8,552 nucleotides of DNA from an uncultured Steroidobacteraceae bacterium. Lineage in GTDB: Bacteria > Pseudomonadota > Gammaproteobacteria > Steroidobacterales > Steroidobacteraceae. The notes below the pieces were generated by a model. It ran no database searches. It had not been told where the DNA came from and saw only the letters and a list, made by a program, of their open reading frames with translations. A program made the translations under genes and the position numbers. Location: positions 1 to 8,552 of the forward strand of contig CATPBQ010000220.1 of the NCBI GenBank assembly GCA_955652795.1, written 5' to 3'. The first letter of the stretch is position 1. The number at the start of each line of letters is the position of its first letter. Positions 5,537-8,552 of this stretch are shown in pieces.

Positions 5537-7503
5537 GCGACCCGCGTGCGCCCGCCGCCGCTTCGCTTCTTCAGGTGCACCAGCAGGATCGACACCGCCG
5601 CCGGCGTCACGCCCGGGATGCGGCTCGCCTGGCCGACCGTCGCCGGCCGCACTTCGGCAAGCTTCTGTCGCACCTCGTGCGACAGGCCCGAGAGGCGCGT
5701 GTAGTCGAGGTCAGCCGGCAGCGCGGTCTCCTCGTTACCCCTGGCGCGCTCGATCTCGTCCTGCTGGCGCTGGATGTAGCCCGCGTACTTGGCGCGCACC
5801 TCGACCTGCGCACGCACCTGCGCCGGCAGGCGCTCGTCGGTCGCCGCGCCGCCGGCCGTGCCGCCCCCACCGACCGCAACGGGCGTGCACTGAGCCGGTG
5901 CCCCGGCAATCTCCAGCAGCGCCTCGTAGGTCACTCCCGGGCGCCTGAGCAGCTCGAAGGCGCAAGTGTCGCGCGCGAGCGGCGCGCCCAGCACGCGCTG
6001 CGCCCAGGGCGCCGGCACGTCCGCCGGTTGCAGGCGCAGGGCCTTGAGGCGAGCGACCTCGAGATCGGACATTCGCCGCTTCGCCTCGAACAGCGCCCAG
6101 CGCTCATCCTCGATGAGTCCGAGCTCGCGCCCCGCGGGCGTCAGGCGCAGGTCCGCGTTGTCTTCGCGCAGCAGCAGTCGGTGTTCCGCGCGGCTCGTGA
6201 ACATGCGGTACGGTTCGCGCGTGCCGCGCGTCACCAGGTCATCGATGAGCACTCCGAGGTAGGCCTCGCTGCGCTTCGGTGTCCAGGGCTCGCGATCCCT
6301 CACGGCGAGCGCGGCATTGATGCCGGCGATGAGGCCCTGCGCCGCGGCCTCCTCGTAGCCGGTGGTGCCGTTGATCTGGCCGGCGAAATAAAGGCCCGCG
6401 AGCGCGCGTGTCTCGAGCGAGCCCTTCAGCTCGCGCGGATCGAAAAAGTCGTACTCGATGGCATAACCGGGGCGCGTGAGGTGCGCGTTCTCGAAGCCGC
6501 GGATGGTGCGCACGAACTCGCACTGCACGTCGAAGGGCAGGCTGGTGGAGATGCCGTTGGGGTAGACCTCGTGAGTGTGCAGTCCCTCGGGCTCGACGAA
6601 GATCTGATGCGAAGTCTTGTCCGCGAAGCGCACCACCTTGTCCTCGACCGAGGGACAGTAGCGCGGGCCGACGCCTTCGATCGCGCCGGTGAACATCGGG
6701 GAGCGATCGGTGGCCGCCCGGATGATGTCGTGCGTACGCTCGTTTGTCTTCGTAATGAAACAGTTTATCTGTCTTGGATGCTCATTAACACGCCCAAGGA
6801 ACGAAAACACGGGCGTGGGGTCATCACCCGGCTGAGCCGCCATGGCAGACCAATCGAGGGTGCGGCCGTCGATCCGCGGCGGGGTCCCGGTCTTGAGTCT
6901 GCCGACGCGCAGGGCCAACTCGCGCAGCCGTGCCGCGAGCCGGTTGGAGGGTGCGTCGCCCGCACGGCCGCCGGGGTAGTTGACGAGGCCGACATGCATG
7001 CGTCCGGCGAGGAACGTGCCCACGGTGAGCACCACCGCAGGGGCTTCGAACGTGATGCCCGTGACCGTGACCACACCGCGTACCCGGCCGCTCTCCAGGA
7101 TGAGGTCTGCCACCTCCTGCTGGAAGAGCGCGAGGTTCGGCTGGTTCTCGAGCAATGTGCGGATCGCCTGCTTGTAGAGTTGCCGGTCGGCCTGGGCGCG
7201 GGTCGCGCGCACCGCCGGCCCCTTGCTGGCATTGAGCGTGCGGAACTGAATGCCGGCGCGGTCCGCGGCCCGGGCCATGGCCCCGCCGAGCGCGTCGATC
7301 TCGCGCACCAGGTGTCCCTTGCCGATACCGCCGATGGCGGGATTGCAACTCATCTGACCCAGGGTCTCGATGCTCTGGGTCAGGAGCAGCGTGCGCGCCC
7401 CCATGCGCGCGGCCGCCAGCGCCGCCTCGGTCCCGGCATGGCCGCCGCCGATGACGATGACGTCGTAGGCGGGCGCGAATCGCTGCGTGACGAACGGATG
7501 CAT
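5533..7503 (-). CDS. mnmG: tRNA uridine-5-carboxymethylaminomethyl(34) synthesis enzyme MnmG
   Basis: MnmG (GidA) is the FAD- and NADH-dependent partner of MnmE in U34 tRNA modification. The product has 656 residues against roughly 630 in E. coli. It shows the FAD-binding IGGGHAGTEAA (18-28), GQMSCNPAIGGIGKG with Cys53, GPRYCPSVEDKVVRF with Cys283 (the second conserved cysteine), PEGLHTHEVYPNGISTSLPF, FAGQINGTTGYEEAAAQG (from 373), EPYRMFTSRAEHRLLLREDNADLRL, and the C-terminal tRNA-binding helical domain with YIQRQQDEIERAR and SRIPGVTPAAVSILLVHLKK. Most of the extra length lies in a Gly/Ala-rich insertion at about residues 536-556. ATG 7503 gives the family N-terminus, with the Gly-rich loop about 18 residues in. 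Bases 6741-6790 are unusually AT-rich with rare codons, but the frame and residues are intact. It heads the operon with pyrF and the lipoprotein. Confidence 0.98.
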   Translation of the reverse strand: MHPFVTQRFAPAYDVIVIGGGHAGTEAALAAARMGARTLLLTQSIETLGQMSCNPAIGGIGKGHLVREIDALGGAMARAADRAGIQFRTLNASKGPAVRATRAQADRQLYKQAIRTLLENQPNLALFQQEVADLILESGRVRGVVTVTGITFEAPAVVLTVGTFLAGRMHVGLVNYPGGRAGDAPSNRLAARLRELALRVGRLKTGTPPRIDGRTLDWSAMAAQPGDDPTPVFSFLGRVNEHPRQINCFITKTNERTHDIIRAATDRSPMFTGAIEGVGPRYCPSVEDKVVRFADKTSHQIFVEPEGLHTHEVYPNGISTSLPFDVQCEFVRTIRGFENAHLTRPGYAIEYDFFDPRELKGSLETRALAGLYFAGQINGTTGYEEAAAQGLIAGINAALAVRDREPWTPKRSEAYLGVLIDDLVTRGTREPYRMFTSRAEHRLLLREDNADLRLTPAGRELGLIEDERWALFEAKRRMSDLEVARLKALRLQPADVPAPWAQRVLGAPLARDTCAFELLRRPGVTYEALLEIAGAPAQCTPVAVGGGGTAGGAATDERLPAQVRAQVEVRAKYAGYIQRQQDEIERARGNEETALPADLDYTRLSGLSHEVRQKLAEVRPATVGQASRIPGVTPAAVSILLVHLKKRSGGGRTRVA

Positions 7504-7534
7504 GACTACCTGAGGGCGAGGGACGCGTATTGTA
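7504..7534 (-). promoter_or_regulatory. Probable mnmG operon promoter (-10) and ribosome site
   Basis: Read on the - strand, TACAAT (7534-7529) matches the sigma-70 -10 consensus in five of six positions and is the only AT-rich hexamer in this short spacer. Transcription would begin near 7521, leaving a leader of about 18 bases. AGGT (7511-7508) is a weak ribosome site four bases before the ATG at 7503, which is close spacing. No convincing -35 box is seen 16-18 bases upstream of TACAAT, so the promoter is either activator-dependent or mis-assigned. Confidence 0.45.
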
Positions 7535-7570
7535 GGGCCGCAAACCCCACGAACATACCGCGCCTTGCCT

Positions 7571-7576
7571 TATGCT
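7571..7576 (+). promoter_or_regulatory. Possible -10 hexamer for the divergent hydrolase
   Basis: TATGCT resembles a sigma-70 -10 box and lies seven bases before the A of the ATG at 7584. If it is used, the transcript would start at or next to that ATG and be leaderless, which would explain the lack of a ribosome site. No -35 match is seen at the right distance (CACGAA at 7548-7553 is poor). The hexamer also contains the competing ATG at 7572. Confidence 0.2.
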
Positions 7577-8552
7577 CTGGCGCATGCAGACCGCCCTCAG
7601 GGCCTCAGGCGCGGGCGCGCTGCTCGTGCTGCTCCTCAGCGCCGGCGCGGCGGCCTCATCGGCGCCGGGCCTTACGCTCTCGGCCTGCGAGCTCGAGCAC
7701 CCGCTGCGACTGACGGTCGTGGCGGCGGAGTGCGGCGTACTGTCGGTTGCGGAGAATCCACAGGACCTTGAAGGCCGGCACATCGGCCTGCACGTTGCGC
7801 GCGTGCCCGCGATCAGCCGGCGCAAACAAGCGGATCCGCTGTTCATCCTGGCCGGCGGTCCGGGCGCGGCGGCCACCGCGTTCTATGCCACGGTGGCGGG
7901 CGCCTTTGCGCGCATTCACCGCGATCGGGACATCGTCCTCATCGACCAGCGCGGCACCGGAGAATCGAACCCTCTCGATTGCGAAGCGGACGAGGCGCTG
8001 CTGTATCGCGCCACCGACACCGAGATCGCCGCCGACACGCGACGCTGCCTCACCCGGCTCAGCGCGCGCGCCGACGTGGCGTACTACACGAGCAGTCTTG
8101 CCGTGCAGGATCTCGAGCGCGTGCGCGCGGCCTTAGGCGTCGAGCGCATCAACCTGTACGGCACCTCCTATGGCACCCGGGTCGCGCAGCATTACCTGCG
8201 CCGCTTCCCGCCGCGCGTGCGCGCGGTGATTCTCGATGGTGTCGTGCCGGCGCCGCTGGCGCTCGGGCCGGCCACGGCGACGGATGCGGAGCAGGCGCTC
8301 CTCAGCATCCTGGCGCGCTGCGCCGGGGAGAGCGCCTGCCGCGGCCGCTACGGCGATCCCGCGCGCACCTACCACAGCGTGCGTGCGCTGCTCAGGAACC
8401 ATGCGGTGCCTGTAGCGCTGGCCGATCCGTCCAGCGGCCGCCCCACGCGCCTGACCTTCACCACCGCGCACCTGGCGACGGTGCTGCGCCTCGCCAGTTA
8501 CACCCCGGAATACGCCGCGCTCCTGCCGCTCATGCTGGATGATGCCGCCACG
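7572..8552 (+). CDS. Secreted alpha/beta hydrolase, TAP-like / S33 peptidase type (3' end outside window)
   Basis: The frame is open from 7572 to the right edge, giving 327 residues; the C-terminal part is missing. The N-terminus looks like a Sec signal peptide: basic residues, then GALLVLLLSAGAAASSAP. The fold marks follow in family order: FILAGGPGAAATAFY (oxyanion-loop region), DIVLIDQRGTGESNPLDC, YYTSSLAVQDLERVRAALGVERINLYGTSYGTRVAQHYLRRFP (written here as successive motifs) with nucleophile Ser199 in GTSYG, and AVILDGVVP. This pattern fits proline iminopeptidase-like or tripeptidyl-aminopeptidase-like enzymes that act outside the cytoplasm on peptides or esters. The catalytic Asp and His should lie beyond the window. 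The usual HGGPG appears as AGGPG. Starts at 7572 or 7584 are both possible and neither has a clear Shine-Dalgarno. The gene is divergent from mnmG. Confidence 0.88.
   Translation, partial: MLWRMQTALRASGAGALLVLLLSAGAAASSAPGLTLSACELEHPLRLTVVAAECGVLSVAENPQDLEGRHIGLHVARVPAISRRKQADPLFILAGGPGAAATAFYATVAGAFARIHRDRDIVLIDQRGTGESNPLDCEADEALLYRATDTEIAADTRRCLTRLSARADVAYYTSSLAVQDLERVRAALGVERINLYGTSYGTRVAQHYLRRFPPRVRAVILDGVVPAPLALGPATATDAEQALLSILARCAGESACRGRYGDPARTYHSVRALLRNHAVPVALADPSSGRPTRLTFTTAHLATVLRLASYTPEYAALLPLMLDDAAT

Noticed and set aside
4625..5704. 359-codon + strand frame opposite pyrF and the lipoprotein start
   Set aside because: Crosses the junctions of three well-supported - strand genes and has no domain features.
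5575..7713. 712-codon open frame on the + strand opposite mnmG
   Set aside because: It is the antisense shadow of a clearly conserved mnmG; long open antisense frames are expected in GC-rich coding DNA, and its translation is Arg/His/Gly-rich with no family motifs.
7745..7765. DnaA-box-like GAATCCACA, as a hint of oriC near the yidC/mnmE/mnmG cluster
   Set aside because: Single 7-of-9 match inside the hydrolase coding sequence; there is no cluster, no AT-rich unwinding region and no dnaA or parAB in the window.
1..8552. CRISPR array, transposon ends, tRNA or rRNA genes
   Set aside because: No regularly spaced repeats, transposase motifs, terminal repeats, tRNA cloverleaf or rRNA signature was seen on either strand.

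Overview
The window is a high-GC (roughly two-thirds G+C), gene-dense bacterial chromosome segment. YidC, MnmE, MnmG, an MESH1-like hydrolase and a long (type 2) OMP decarboxylase all read as proteobacterial. YidC and MnmG resemble the E. coli proteins closely enough to suggest a gammaproteobacterium of a GC-rich lineage (xanthomonad or nevskialean type). That placement is an inference from residue similarity, not from a search.

Layout: positions 2-3046 on the + strand hold the 3' part of yidC (membrane protein insertase), mnmE (tRNA-modifying GTPase) and a 178-residue HD hydrolase that matches the MESH1 / small alarmone hydrolase family and overlaps mnmE by ATGA. On the - strand, read right to left, mnmG (7503-5533), pyrF (5536-4709) and an OppA-type lipoprotein (4712-3060) form a tight three-gene operon, again with ATGA overlaps at both junctions. 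The two operons converge with 13 bases between their stop codons, inside a GC-rich inverted repeat. A 68-base gap upstream of mnmG separates it from a divergent, secreted alpha/beta hydrolase of the TAP-like (S33-type) group. That gene runs off the right edge.

How the genes fit together: MnmE and MnmG are the two subunits of the enzyme that makes the 5-carboxymethylaminomethyl modification on wobble U34 of several tRNAs. Here they lie on opposite strands about 3 kb apart. YidC next to MnmE is the widespread rpmH-rnpA-yidC-mnmE arrangement. The rest is less usual. An alarmone-hydrolase-like gene is coupled to mnmE, and pyrF plus an orphan peptide-binding lipoprotein follow mnmG where rsmG-parA-parB are often found. 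No mobile element, CRISPR array, tRNA or rRNA was recognised, and no gene-free stretch exceeds 300 bases. I see no clearly new multi-gene system. The best leads are the mnmE/MESH1-like coupling, the pyrF-lipoprotein tail of the mnmG operon, and a short low-GC patch with odd codons inside mnmG.
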